DNA of 64,000 nt. It comes from Incurvaria masculella. Lineage: Eukaryota > Arthropoda > Insecta > Lepidoptera > Incurvariidae. The stretch's first letter is position 1; each line of letters starts with the position of its first letter. Below the pieces are notes generated by a model that saw only the letters and a list, made by a program, of their open reading frames with translations, searched no databases and was not told where the DNA came from. The position numbers and the translations under genes were made by a program. Of the stretch, positions 42,640 to 54,010 are shown piece after piece. The DNA is taken from the NCBI GenBank assembly GCA_946894095.1, contig OX335642.1:16379021-16443020 (forward strand), written 5' to 3'.

Positions 42640-43360
42640 ATTCAAATAAATGTATTTCGAAAAACCAAACTAAAAAAGGTCTATCCGTCTATGTAAAAAC
42701 GGCATAACCCTAGACGCCACACACTGACCACTTAGGCCAACATGTGATGTTTTGTCCTCCTGTGGCGTTGAAGGTGATGGGCTCCGTACAATCAGATGAA
42801 TGGGTATAAATTAATTGTGTCCTTCTTCGCCCAGACAGAATATTAAATAAAACATATTGTTAAAAATACAAAATGTATGTAGATATAGTGATATTATTTT
42901 ATTTAAAACTCTTGAGGTTGTAGAAAATAATGAAGGTCTGTAAAACTTCGTATGGCCATAGGGTTTTGCGTCGTTGACTGCGCTTAGCTGAATTATTTAA
43001 AGCTTTTGGTTTTATAATTATAAATAATTAAATATTGTAAAAAAAATACAATTCAGAAATGAGTACTTCATTATTTTCTCCTAACAGAAGTGTATCCATT
43101 TCCTAAGCAAGAATCGAAGTAATTGGAAGCGTAGCGATTGCTACGGCGGCGCGCCGCCCTCCGTAGCGCCTCTACGGCTGCATAAATAATAGAATTGACT
43201 GAGGAAACAAGCACGAGCCATTGTATGGAATTCGATGACCTTATTATTCTCTTAATGGTAAGAATGAATCGATTAAAAGGTAGAAATAAACTTAAGGCTG
43301 TCGTGAAGTTATAAGAAATCTTAGATATGAAAATTTTAAGAAATCCATTCTTTGTTAATT
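42640..43360 (-). other. Intron sequence, no feature recognised
   Basis: AT-rich with short ORFs only. 43130-43175 holds a small palindromic GC patch (CGGCGGCGCGCCGCC). 43195-43260 resembles the arms of the foldback element at 63219-63572 (GACTGAGGAAACAAGC ... CCTTATTATTCTCTTAA). Confidence 0.45.
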
Positions 43361-43740
43361 GGCCAAGGCACAATTTTGCACGGCGACTTCAATTAAAATA
43401 GCAAAATCGTCTTCCAGGCCCTATCGTTTCCTTACCCCTAAACGTTGTCAGATTTTAATAAAAAAAAACGTATCACTTGAGAAAGCTTTGTTCTTTGTCC
43501 GTAGGCTTAGATTTATTTGTAAATATCTGTATTTATTAGTTAAAAAGATCGAAAATGAACGTAAAAAAGGACAACTTTTTTCTAATATTTATTAGCCAAT
43601 ATTTACCAATCTTAAAGGTATATTAAATAACTTAAAACTTACAGACATATATTTCTACGATATATTTTAAAATCCAAAATTTCAAAAACCTATTAAGACA
43701 TTAAGAGCGTGGAAACAGTTATCGCCCGTAGTATGGATGG
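43360..43740 (+). repeat. Interspersed repeat, copy A
   Basis: GGCCAAGGCACAATTTTGCA, CTTCCAGGCCCTATCG, CTTACCCCTAAACGTTGTCA and ACTTGAGAAAGCTT recur in the same order at 62152-62525. The two share roughly 370 bp. The class is unknown. Confidence 0.7.
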
Positions 43741-43917
43741 GGTAACGACTCTTAAATAAGTGAATTCGTCTCTCTACAAAGTCGGTTGGCTATGTTAATA
43801 ATTTTATATATTAAATGGATACGACATTACCGTCATCTCATTGATTTAATATAAAGTAAGTTAAATTTTGATTTATATTCATCCAACGACATATACATAC
43901 ATTGTAGCATTGAAATC

Positions 43918-44165
43918 AGTTTTTGATCGTGAAATTTGTCGGAAGCAGGATTCGAACCAGCGACCTTTGAATTACATATCCACTACTCTATCTGCTAAGG
44001 TATCCCGACTAACTAGATGTTTACTAATATAATTTCGCATGTTGATCCTATATCTAGTTATTCTTTTGACTGCAATGATTGAGATATCAACCTAATTCCT
44101 GTTGTCGTCAGTCGTCGCAGGTTCGAATCCTGCTTCCGACCAATGTCACGACCAAAAACGTTTTC
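43918..44165. mobile_element. Element with tRNA-like inverted ends
   Basis: The left end reads TTTTTGATCGTGAAATTTGTCGGAAGCAGG-type sequence and GATTCGAACC. The right end, on the other strand, reads TTTTTGGTCGTGACATTGGTCGGAAGCAGG-type sequence and GATTCGAACC. Each end contains a complete tRNA T-arm and B box (GGTTCGAATCC). The left one, on the minus strand (about 43937-44010), also has a 7-bp acceptor GTCGGGA/TTCCGAC (one G-T pair). The anticodon arm is defective. The arms are about 45 bp. Confidence 0.65.
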
Positions 44166-44230
44166 TGATTATTTTTCGAAATCTGATATCAATGTTTCCA
44201 TGTAGATGTCGTCAGACTACCTCAAATCTA

Positions 44231-44402
44231 TATATATATATATATATACTGCTGGACACACGCCTCCCCAATTTTTCTCCAGTCCTCCCTGCCCTCAGCG
44301 GTACGGAACCACTGCTTTCCGCCGACGCACTTGATATCGTCGTCCCACCTGGCGGGTGGTCTTCCCACACTCCGTTTTCCTGTCCACGGCCGCCATGCAC
44401 TT
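44231..44402 (-). mobile_element. RTE-type LINE, 3' end only
   Basis: The minus strand reads WRPWTGKRSVGRPPARWDDD, then KQWFRTAEGREDWRKIGEA and a (TA)n tail. The same peptide is at the end of the RTE at 50856-52175. It is 5'-truncated to its last 55 codons. Confidence 0.82.
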
Positions 44403-44569
44403 CTGCATGACATGCACGTTATTTACACATTTTCGGAAAATTTTAGTTTCCAGTTATGATGTAATTTTTTAATCTTTCACCCTCTATAATTCCTTGATTT
44501 CTATGAATTAAAGGACAAGGTCACTAGTCCTAAGAATTGAAATATTTCTTAATATAAATATCTCCACAT

Positions 44570-44768
44570 GAGTTTTTTATGTAACTGGACATTATCGATG
44601 GTCGAAGCGGAAATTAATATTGTCCGTATTTTCCATCCAGTTCAATACGGCTGTGCAATGAAGGGAAGGTCCTGGTATGGTACCAAGCTCCCGTGAAGTG
44701 TGTGAATGTAATATCATGACAGCAGGTGTGGTATTAGCCATCCATGTCCAGTCACATAAAAAAAAATT
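44570..44768 (+). mobile_element. SINE 3' half
   Basis: TCGATGGTCGAAGCGGAAAT through GGAAGGTCCTGGTATGG to TTAGCCATCCATGTCCAGTC and an A-run. The head and first half are missing. Confidence 0.75.
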
Positions 44769-45059
44769 CGTTAATTCGTAAACATGTTTATAATGTCTAG
44801 ACTGTGAAATCTCTATTCCTCTATACCTCACACAATTGTCACAATTAGTTTTTCATGTTTGTGTTGTTTTTAATGAAAGTATTTAAATTTTAATTTGAGG
44901 TATTTTAACTGTCGGACGACAAATACTAATTATATATTGTGACTAATTTCCGATTATTCCACATCAAAACGATGTCACTAATGTTAAATTAAATCAATGA
45001 ATCTGAAATCTTAAACACTGTGTTAGTAGGAGGCATTCATTATGGCATACGGGACTGTA

Positions 45060-45240
45060 GGATAATTCTAAATTATGGCTTCCAGGTGGCGGAATCGGTT
45101 GAAGCACTGCCTATACAAGTTATGCTTGCTGGGTGAGTCCGCCTTTGAAGCTACACATAAAGATTTTCATTTTGCAGCTATTTTTTAAAATTATTTTTTC
45201 CTTTTATCACGGTCGCTTCTGCATACATATCTCATTCATA
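45060..45240 (+). mobile_element. tRNA-like SINE (second family)
   Basis: AGGTGGCGGAATCGGTTGAA, GCTGGGTGAGTCCGCC and ATCACGGTCGCTTCTGCATA match, in order, the head and tail of the minus-strand copy ending near 14760 and the tails at 9455 and 55985. The A-box-like TGGCGGAATCGG is present. The B box is degraded. Confidence 0.55.
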
Positions 45241-45244
45241 GTTT

Positions 45245-45590
45245 TTATGCAGCCTGACATAGAATGCTAGTACTACACAATTACCGTTATATATTATTCT
45301 AATATCCAGTATCTTCCCACGGCTACACTGAACTGGATGGAAAACACGGACCAGTTTTCTTTATCGGTTCAGCCATAGTTTCATCAGATGCGATGGTACC
45401 AATCAGGGGAAGAGAACCTACAGTGTTACATGGGTTCCGAACCATGGAACAGCTCGCATTCTTAACGAAATTCACTTATCCGACTCAGAAAAAAAAGTGG
45501 TTCATGACCGGCGCGATGATTTGAACCCATAACCTCTCGCATGAAAGGCAAGTTCTCTAGCCCCTACACCATGAGCTATACGTATAGGCA
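45245..45590 (-). mobile_element. SINE, tRNA-headed
   Basis: The minus strand reads TAGCTCATGGTGTAGGGG, GCCTTTCATGCGAGAGG, GGGTTCAAATCATCG, then GAGCTGTTCCATGGTTCGGA and a body with an internal deletion, ending at ATTCTATGTCAGGCTGCAT. Confidence 0.78.
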
Positions 45591-45959
45591 TGCACAGAAA
45601 TCGAAAGTAGTATGATCGTGCAATACGGATATTTATAATCTGTGCCTACCTCACAAAAGAAGCGGCGCGGCGTGAAGGTATGGTAAATAAATGTCTACAT
45701 TTTAAAGGTTACTTTTATCGTGTTCAGCATTCGGTAGCGAATAAGAATTCCGCGTGCATCATCAGGAATGTAACGCGTATCTCTTGACGAGGCATTTAAC
45801 ATCACGAACGTTTGTTTACTAAAGCAACATTTCATATTAGTCACGTCGCCTTATAAGGCAGTACAAATAATATGTGAAGTTTTGTACGTGGAACATGCTC
45901 AATGCAGACCACGTAATACCGCGCCTAGATTGTTGTATGTAAAGAATATCACTGAGGAT

Positions 45960-46440
45960 GAATAACATTTTAATGCTGCCTTTTCAAATAATATATGAAA
46001 TGAAATGAAAATGAAATATCATTTATTTGCTAGTTTTACATAAAACAATGGCAAAAAGAAACACTTAATACCTAATGTCATTATCTACCAGTATACCTTA
46101 GGGATATCACGAAAACATGTTAGGTAGCAAAGAAAAGTAACAGAGGATGTAATTAAACTTAACTAATTGACAAATTTGTAAATATTATAACAATATACAA
46201 ATATTTAACTACTTTACAATAAAATTAATATATTAATACATAAACTATTATATATACAGGTAATACATATATTTATATAAAATAAATACTTACTATAGTT
46301 AATATTGAGATAAAGTAACTTCTATATCTATTGGGACAGGAAGTGATCAATTTATTTAAAATGTAAGAATAACCTTCTTTTAAAAATAAGCAAGGATGGT
46401 GATTGCCGAACTTCTATCGGAAGGGCATTCCACATATATA
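45960..46440 (-). mobile_element. Probable LINE 3' region (weak)
   Basis: On the minus strand an AT-rich stretch ends in repeated TTTCATTTCAT units (46000-46020), a tail style seen on LINE copies here. No coding part remains, so the class is uncertain. Confidence 0.4.
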
Positions 46441-46575
46441 GTAACTGGACGTAATGAATACCACACACATCGTCGTAATATCCGCCCAACACACCGCATT
46501 CCCGAAGGAATTAGGTGTTATGCCTAGCAAGGAAGGGGACCTACAGTTCAACGTGAATCAGAAACACCAACGACC
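46440..46575 (-). mobile_element. SINE fragments, rearranged
   Basis: AACTGGACGTAATGAATACC, AACACACCGCATTCCCGAAG and GGGGACCTACAGTTCAACGT are pieces of the SINE body with the middle deleted. The 5S-type variant (AACGTGAATCAG) is suggested. Confidence 0.6.
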
Positions 46576-47779
46576 AATTCCCTAGTCGGCGAAGTCGGAG
46601 AAAAACGCAGTGGGACCAATTGTATTCTCATTACGTACCGGAACCCACACAACACATATTCCGTTATGCCTGATATTTATGATACAGACATTTTCTGACT
46701 GAGTTTCATAACGTTTTTTTTTTTCATTGACTTTTAGGGTTTGACTTATCATTACATTTAATTAATTAACTGCCAATATTTTTTACCAGATCAGAAAAGC
46801 CTTTTATATTGCATCTATATTGGGGGCAAATCGGATGTCTACATGGAGGAGTTTTACAGTGTTGGTCTTTTTTTCATGCTAATCTATTGTCATACGATAT
46901 TAATGTATAATGACTACAAATATGGTTCGAATACTTTGTCTATTATTGGTTTTACATTTTCTAATGTAAGGAATATTGCTTTGTATAAAGCTGGTAGTTC
47001 TTAACAGCGTGCATTGGTATTTAACGCCTGTCCAAAAACGACTGCACTATAAGGTGAAGATTAAGTCCTTCGCTGAGTATTGTTCGCATCTGTGCTCTGG
47101 GCTCGTTTACTTTGAGCTCGTTCGCTACAGTTTAATTAACATGTATATATATATATACCAAATGAAAGCTAAATCATTAAAGCATACCATCTAGAAAATA
47201 AGATAATATTGTAATTAATGCAATAAATAAAAGCTTTTTATTTTATGTAGATGTAACACCCATAATTTACATGGGTTTCTTACATAAAGTAACCAGTTAA
47301 TGAAGTGAATTTTAAACTTATTTAAGCTTATAAAGCTGGATTTAATATATATATATATATATAATTTGTTTATCTAAATGGATAGTATTCAACTGGTCGA
47401 GTATGCATCTATGCTTCGTTTGGTAACAAAATCATACAATGGTTACATCACCATCCATTGTATGGTTGGTGTTTGGGTAAACAATACTTATTGCTTACAT
47501 AGATATTTTAATGTAGCGTGTTTTATAAATATTATACCTTAAGGACTTTAGAGAGATAATTAATATTTTATTTATATTTTACCAAACACGGAACATTAAC
47601 GTCTACTGTATGTAATAGAGACATCTGCTTCGTCATTAAACATGAGATTTAGACCTTATACAAACACGGTCATAATCTCAGATCAAAAGAGCAAGATGTG
47701 CCAACTTACCCGAGTCACTTTTCTAAAACGATCAACTTAAATGTACGTGCCAGTCGCAAGCGTAGCGGAGGGTTTGTGT

Positions 47780-48425
47780 AGGTGGGAACTGACTTGACGA
47801 ACACATTTCGGGAGCATATTAACGCACGGCTGGCTCATTATGTCCATGAGATTTTGAAGAATCGTTCAGGGTGTAGAATAGTAGAAATGAAACCGAGCCG
47901 GAAAATGGTTCTGTGCAAGTTCTGTGATGAGGTATTGCGTTATTATTCGCATTCGGACGGCTCACCTAATTATCTGCTTGGCTCCCTGGACTCGATAGAG
48001 CGTCGTGCCGTGCGTCTCGTCGACCCCAAGTTATCGCTGAATTTAGAGACCCTTCAACTCAGAAGGGATGTAGGGTCTCTCGCTGTATTCTATCGTCTTT
48101 ACCATGGAGAATGCTCTTTGGAGCTACATACCGGTGTCTCTCCGTCCTTCTCTACCATCGCACAACGCGGAACAGGTAGGGAATGCACCCATTCACTGTC
48201 GCCCACTCATAGTCTAGATCTTTTATCTACAGGGCCGGTAAACTATGGAATGGACGAAGTTTTTCCCCTTAATCAAAGTACAACCTGGGGCCCTTCAAAC
48301 ATGATTTGAAGAAGCACCTGGCCTGCCGGCATTTTCGGATACTCTTTGAAAGTCCGGAAGCCCATGGGCATCGTCGGACACCTTTTTTGTGAGCGCTTAA
48401 CCTAAAAAAGTGCCCTCGCCCAAAT
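47780..48425 (+). pseudogene. Jockey/CR1-type LINE reverse transcriptase C-terminal relic
   Basis: The open stretch 47782-48309 contains KFCDEVLRYYSHSDGSPNYL, LGSLDSIERRAVRLVDPKL, RRDVGSLAVFYRLYHGECS and STIAQRGTGREC, the C-terminal segment of a non-LTR retrotransposon ORF2. It is followed by RKPMGIVGHLFCERLT-type sequence out of frame. Related pieces are at 34000-34255, 57500-58380 and 60760-61060. The catalytic domain is absent. A weaker RT-like snippet (KIKSFAEYCSHLCSGLV) is at 47050-47105. Confidence 0.78.
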
Positions 48426-48434
48426 AGGCTAGCT

Positions 48435-48635
48435 TTTTTATGTAAAGAACTGGACATGGACGGCTAATACTACACCCACCGCCATGATATTAGCCCAACA
48501 CGCATAATTCCCGATGGAAATAGGTGTGTTTATGAACATGGCTACATTGAACTGAATGCAAAACACGGACAATTTTTCTTCGCCGTTACGACCACCTTTG
48601 CATCCAATGGTATGGTACCAAACCGGGCAGTAATA
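48435..48635 (-). mobile_element. SINE fragment
   Basis: GAACTGGACATGGACGGCTA, GCCCAACACGCATAATTCCC and AATGGTATGGTACCAAACCG are in family order. The head and first third are missing. Confidence 0.72.
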
Positions 48636-49794
48636 TTTTAACGGAAATAAAATTATTGTCAGTTTTTACCTATGGCGAAATGTTCAGATTAGGCAAAACT
48701 ACTATAGTCCGGTGGTGGAAAGATAGTTTTAGTTTAAAATGCAGTAATTTCGCGTAAACATTATGTTTGTCCGAATGTGTGCGCTAAGACATGTAAGGTC
48801 GACATAAAAAGTAAGAACTTGTTAATTAAAAAGAACGTTTCATAGTTTTGCAACATATAAAATAAACTATAATTTAAGCTGTCAGAGATCTTTGTTCGCG
48901 AGCGCTGTTTTGGTGTTATTTTTAGTGATTTTTATGTGAATTAGCGAAAACAAGTTACGACAAAGAGAACTTATGACAGGAGGTGCCAGAGAGATGATCA
49001 ATAACTTCTCTCATTGAGTATGTGACTCCTGTAAGTCACTTCTCTTTTGATTGAGTGGGGTTGATTTGATTCTTACCAGTTTGGAAAGGCAGAAACCTTC
49101 ATCAGAAGCGGGCTTGGCTACTTCGAGAGGTGCAGCAGGCTTGTGGACAGCAAGGACGGATATCCCTATAGGCCGAGTAGGCCCGGGTCTAAAGCGGCCC
49201 AACTTGAGGAATATGGGGATTTTTTTTTCGATTTTAATAGTTGGTAAAAATTTTGTTGCTTGGTCGAAAATTTATATTTCTTCTTCTAATCTAAACCGCG
49301 GAAAAGAACACACTGTGACATGACAGTGTATTTTCACCACCACGAATTTAAAGAAATGGAAATAGAGAATACTGTATCGATCTAAGAGACGTATGTAGAA
49401 TCGAATCTCTGCAGGAACGAGCAACATTCGTCCACCTGAATTCGTGATTCATAGAATTAATAATACAGCTAAGATATGATACGGAGTGAACCCAAACGCT
49501 ATCAGTGTGCTCTCCACGTGTGTTCATACGGTGGCATATAAAATGACGCTTACCAAACATGGTCGCCACGGTTGAGCAAAATGTTTATAGTTAAGTGTTT
49601 ATAACAGTTTATAAGGTGGCGTGTTTTGTTTTAAGCTAAACAAGAATGTTTATTTTAACACGATAATACCTGTGCATTTATGTACTCATTGCTAAAAGGT
49701 GCCTGTGTGCATTGTATTATGCACCGCATTATGGGGAATATTTTTAACGGCTGTTGGTATCTTGTCAAAGACCATAGGTTCAAAACTCAGGTGC

Positions 49795-50065
49795 TTTTTT
49801 TAACGTTTCGTACCAAAAGGGTACTAACGGAACCCTATTACTAAGCTACCGCTGTCCATCTGTCCGTCCGTCCGTCCGTCTGTCACAGGGACTATCTCGT
49901 AAACCATAATAGGTAGGCCGCTGAAAATATCACAGATTGTGTATTTATTTTGCCGCTATATTAACAAATGGGTAAAATAAAAAACAAAGGGTATACAAAA
50001 AACGTGTTTTTTTTTAGATAAATCCCTTCGTGTTTGATTCTGACTAGCACTTGGCCGATTTTTTT
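49795..50065 (+). repeat. Interspersed repeat with (GTCC)n, plus orientation
   Basis: Same unit as 8695-9020 in the other orientation: GTACCAAAAGGGTACTAACG, GTCCGTCCGTCC, TTTTGCCGCTATATTAACAA and GCACTTGGCCGATTTTTT. Confidence 0.75.
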
Positions 50066-50221
50066 CTTATTCAACATATCTTATGAAATTTTGAATTGAG
50101 AATGCGAGTCATACTTCATAGTTAAGAACAGAATTTATGTGAAATACGAGATTCATCATATATTCCAAAAATCACAAGATCTAAAACCCATATCATCCAA
50201 AACTATTATTTATATCGAAAA

Positions 50222-50855
50222 TTTTAAAACCTACTACATACAAGATGTTTATGTCAGCGATAAGAAAAAGATTATATAACAACTTAAATGAACACCAATC
50301 AGCAGATCAAGCAGGATTTAGAAAGGGCTATTCTACTATAGATCATTTACACACTATTAATATGATTATCGAAAAATACACCGAATATAATAAATGCCTT
50401 TATATCTGCTTCATAGACTTCACAAAAGCCTTTGATTCTATTAGCCACGCATCCCTTTTCATCGCTTTAAAAAACCAAGGAGTTAACGTGAAATACCGAA
50501 ATATCATAAAATTTATTTACGAAAATAGTACAGCAAACATAAAAACAGATGAAGATGGACTAACCTTCTCGATTGGAAGAGGAGTCAAGCAAGGTGACCC
50601 TTTATCTCCAATTCTATTTAACTGCCTACTTGAAGACGTTTTTAGACTACTAAACTGGGAAAAATATGGCATAAAAATAAATGGAAAATATCTAAATACC
50701 CTGAGATTTGCTGACGATATTATTTTGCTATCAGAAAGTGCTGAACAACTATTACTTATGCTAGAAAGTCTGAAAAATGTACTATCAAAAACAGGTTTAC
50801 AACTAAATGAAAATAAAACCAAAGTTATGACAAATAGAGCGGAAATTCCAATTAA
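50222..50855 (+). pseudogene. RTE-type LINE reverse transcriptase, element A, truncated
   Basis: Reads RT fingers and palm: DQAGFRKGYSTIDHLHTIN, FIDFTKAFDSI (motif A), GVKQGDPLSPILFN (motif B), FADDI (motif C, catalytic DD) and a KTGLQLNENKTKVM end. The frame stays open but lacks endonuclease, thumb and C-terminal regions, so it is inactive. The codon bias is AT-rich, unlike element B. It ends abruptly where element B begins. Confidence 0.88.
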
Positions 50856-52175
50856 AATTGTCGTTGTCCTGTTTCACAAGAAGGGGGATAGGGCGAAGTT
50901 GAAAAACTATCGACCTACCTATCTCACTTCTAAGCCACGTGTATAAGGTCTTTTCAAGAGTCATCACGAGTCGGCTGACACAGAGGCTGGATCAGTACCA
51001 GCCTCGTGAGCAAGCTGGGTTTAGGAAAGGATACGGCACCACGGACCACATATTTACTGTGAGACAAGTGGTGCAGAAGTGCGAGGAGTACAACAAGCCG
51101 CTCTTCCTAGCTTTCGTGGACTATGAGAAGGCGTTCGACTCAGTTGAAAAATGGGCCGTCGAAAACTCCCTCCTAAGGTGCAGAATCGACCACCGCTACA
51201 TCGAGGTACTCCGAAGCCTGTATCGGTCCGCGACGATGACTTTGAGGCTCCATGAAAATACCCAACCCATCCTCCTTGGTAAAGGCGTAAGGCAGGGGGA
51301 TGTGATCTCACCCAAGCTCTTCACCAATGCATTGGAAGATGTGTTCAAGACGCTTGAATGGGACAACATGGGTATTAACATTAATGGAGATTTTCTCAGT
51401 CATCTTCGCTTCGCCGATGACATTGTTCTTCTGTCAAATTCCCGAGTTCAACTTCAGACCATGCTGAAAGACCTTTATGAAGCATCGGTAAAGGTAGGTC
51501 TAAAGATGAACCGGGACAAAACCAAGGTCATGGCGACCGAGGCTATGACAGGAGGACAAATCGTTACCGACGGAGAAGGGATCGAACAGGTTGAAGAGTA
51601 CGTATATCTCGGCCAAATTCTGCGGCTTGGTAGACAAGGACTGACTAAGGAGGTTGAGAGACGAATTCAACTGGGTTGGGCTGCCTTCGGAAAGCTTAAA
51701 TACGCTCTGAGGTCTGACCTTCCGCAAAATTTAAAGACCCGGATATATGACCAGTGCGTCCTCCCGGTTATGACGTACGGATGTGAAACGTGGACTCTGA
51801 CGGTCGCCGTTGTCCAAAGGTTGAAAGTTGCCCAGCGAGCAATGGAGCGAGCCATGCTGGGAATATCGCTACGAGATATGGTGCGCAACGAGGCAATTCG
51901 CCGACGTACCAAAGTAGTCGATATTGGACACCGGGTGGCTAAGCTCAAGTGGCAGTGGGCTGGTCATGTCAGCCGAAGAGACGACGACCGTTGGAGTAAC
52001 CGTGTCCTACACTAGCGGCCGTGGACAGGAAAACGGAGTGTGGGAAGACCACCTGCCAGGTGGGACGACGACATCAAGTGCTTTGGCGGAAAGCAGTGGT
52101 TCCGTACCGCTGAAGGCCGGGAGGACTGGAGGAAAATTAGAGAGGCGTATGTCCAGCAGTGGACGCAAACACGCT
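50856..52175 (+). pseudogene. RTE-type LINE reverse transcriptase, element B, 3' part of ORF2
   Basis: Starts inside the RT fingers (VVLFHKKGDRAKLKNYRP). A 4-bp tandem duplication ACCT near 50913-50920 shifts the frame. The frame resumes through EQAGFRKGYGTTDHIFTV, FVDYEKAFDSV, GVRQGDVISPKLF and FADDIVLL to the YLGQILRLGRQGLTKEV thumb and the KLKWQWAGHVSRRDDDRW tail. A TAG at 52013-52015 stands where relatives have Trp; in-frame RT sequence (GRPPARWDDD-like) continues to about 52175. GC-richer codons than element A. 5'-truncated and broken. Confidence 0.9.
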
Positions 52176-52200
52176 GACTGACTGACTGACTGACTGACAT
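52170..52200 (+). repeat. (TGAC)n tail of the RTE element
   Basis: Five to six TGAC units directly follow the RT reading frame. Short tandem repeats at the 3' end are characteristic of RTE-clade elements. Confidence 0.8.
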
Positions 52201-52609
52201 TCGGTGTGATATGTGCTTATATAATATAATATAATATAGGTATGATATTAGCCATTTAATTGTATGAAAAGATGCATACCGCCCACGCCAAAAATTATAA
52301 AACAGAGATATTCATTTGTGTTTAATTCATGTATTATTGTGGTAGACACGAATTGATGTTACCTAGGCTCCTGAAAGACTAGATCACCTGTGTCAATATG
52401 AAACGCAGCCACTTTGCCTGTCACCTTTCAAGAAGAAATGGATTGGCAGAAAAGTAGTGCTTACCTAGTAAGTCTTAAAGTGTTAACCAACATATTACTT
52501 TTTTTCAAAATCTGCGAAATAAACATAATTTTCTTCAGATTCAATATTAAATAGATATTTACAAACCGCCGGCTCTATTTACTTACTTCTTTTAAGCAAG
52601 AAAGTACTC

Positions 52610-52765
52610 TATTTAAAGAATCGACCGTAAAGCAAGGAGACATACAAAACAAAGTCTTTATAAGTATAGTGCAAGGCTAGACTCGAACCGGAAGCAAACC
52701 TATGGCGACCAATTCAGTCACATGTTCTATCCTTGACATATTTGAGAGCCCTTCCGGATTAAAAC
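52610..52765 (-). mobile_element. tRNA-like SINE (second family), minus copy
   Basis: The minus strand reads GGATAGAACATGTGACTGAA, then CCGGTTCGAGTCTAGCC (B box), a spacer with AAAGACTTTG and GTCTCCTTGCTTTACGGTCG. This order of head, spacer and tail supports the family seen at 14600-14760 and 45060-45240. Confidence 0.62.
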
Positions 52766-52769
52766 CCGT

Positions 52770-53755
52770 CTTACGTTAATTTATGAGTTCTTGCTTCATG
52801 GATAATTCTATGTGCTCATCATATTATTTTTTAGGAGCGTGATAAGAACCGATTGCGTTTATTTACGCGACGACGTAAGTAAAAAAACATTTAATTGTAT
52901 TTAAAAATAACGACAACTAATTTAGATAATGATTTGAAGATAAAACCGTAAGTATCTGGTGCTTTGTGTTCTAAAATGAGACAAATATTCATAAATTTTC
53001 CAAAAAAAAACTTTGAACACAGATTATGAGCATCATTATAGGTTTCACATATAGCTAGACCATCAATGCATCTGTCACCTTTATGAAATTCCGGAATAAG
53101 TAGGTTATTATAAAAAATATTTAAATATGGTTTGACTTGCGTCCTTATGGAACTTAATGCAATCAGGTGTTAATGACATACACGACACACCTAGTAGGAA
53201 ATTTAAAAAAGTAACAAAATAAAATAAACCAACTGCTCCAGTTTTTTTAATAAAAAAAAAACATAATTTTTACTTTAGCCAACAAATAACCATGACTTCA
53301 TATAGGTACTGAAAAAATTGCAAAAATATCTACTGACCTGTCTTACCGCGTACAACATCGTCTGCGTTGAAAATTTTTCTTCTTATGATATAAAATTTTA
53401 ATATCACCTATTATTTAACGGTAATATATTTTTGCTTATTTTATCACGAGATATAGATTTCAGTCATATTAAATTATTGTTGATATCACTATTTGTTGTA
53501 TACAGTTCATAATTCGGATTAATTCGATCTGAAAAAAGGCTCATTTTATTATTTTTAAAATGTTTGATGTTAATTTAAAATTAAAAACAACTAAAATTAA
53601 AATGTAATTAAAACAATCTTAAAAGTTATCGAATCGTATTACGATTGAGATTTCATTAAACAAAAACATTCATATGAAAATGAATCTTCATAACGTTTAA
53701 AACAAGAATTTTTTAGCTTTGTTCAACAAATGTTAAGCGACAAATGAATACATTT
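52770..53755. other. AT-rich intron, no feature recognised
   Basis: No ORF, repeat or RNA gene could be supported. 52880-53000 resembles 41815-41960 (CAACTAATTTCGATAAT, AAAAGTCTCTGGTGCT, ATTCATAAAT), an old repeat pair. Confidence 0.5.
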
Positions 53756-53759
53756 ACAG

Positions 53760-54010
53760 CGACACCGGCCGTGCTAAAAGAGCGCCAAATCTGACAGCTT
53801 TTCAGTGACGTTTGCCGCCGCTGAAGACGGAACGGCGCGGGGCTGAAAAGCGCGCCAAGCCGCCAGCCAATCGGCGCTCATAAGCGACGCTCGCGATTGG
53901 CTGATAAGTTAGCGGGAAAACGCCGCCATCAGCGACGGAACACGTGCTTATAAGTTCCGGCGGTATTCTCGTGTTCGCGCTCGATTTTATTCTTCGTACG
54001 TCGACTGTAA
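53760..54010. promoter_or_regulatory. Promoter-like GC patch 1 (CCAAT, E2F-like, E-box, TATAAG)
   Basis: In an otherwise AT-rich intron this patch has AGCCAATCGG and an inverted ATTGGCT about 25 bp apart, AGCGGGAAAACG (E2F-like), CACGTG and GCTTATAAGTTCC (TATA-like) in that order on the plus strand. It could be an internal promoter of FoxP or of an unannotated RNA. The motifs are visible but their function is inferred. Confidence 0.4.

Noticed and set aside
43935..44012. Functional tRNA gene on the minus strand
   Set aside because: The acceptor stem and T-arm pair, but the anticodon arm cannot form a normal 5-bp stem with T33 in a 7-base loop, and the second copy lacks its 5' half. Treated as a tRNA-derived repeat.
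49051..49323. Possible short protein with ARTDIPIGRVGPGLKRP
   Set aside because: It looks slightly protein-like but I could not link it to a family or to splice sites; it may be a repeat fragment.
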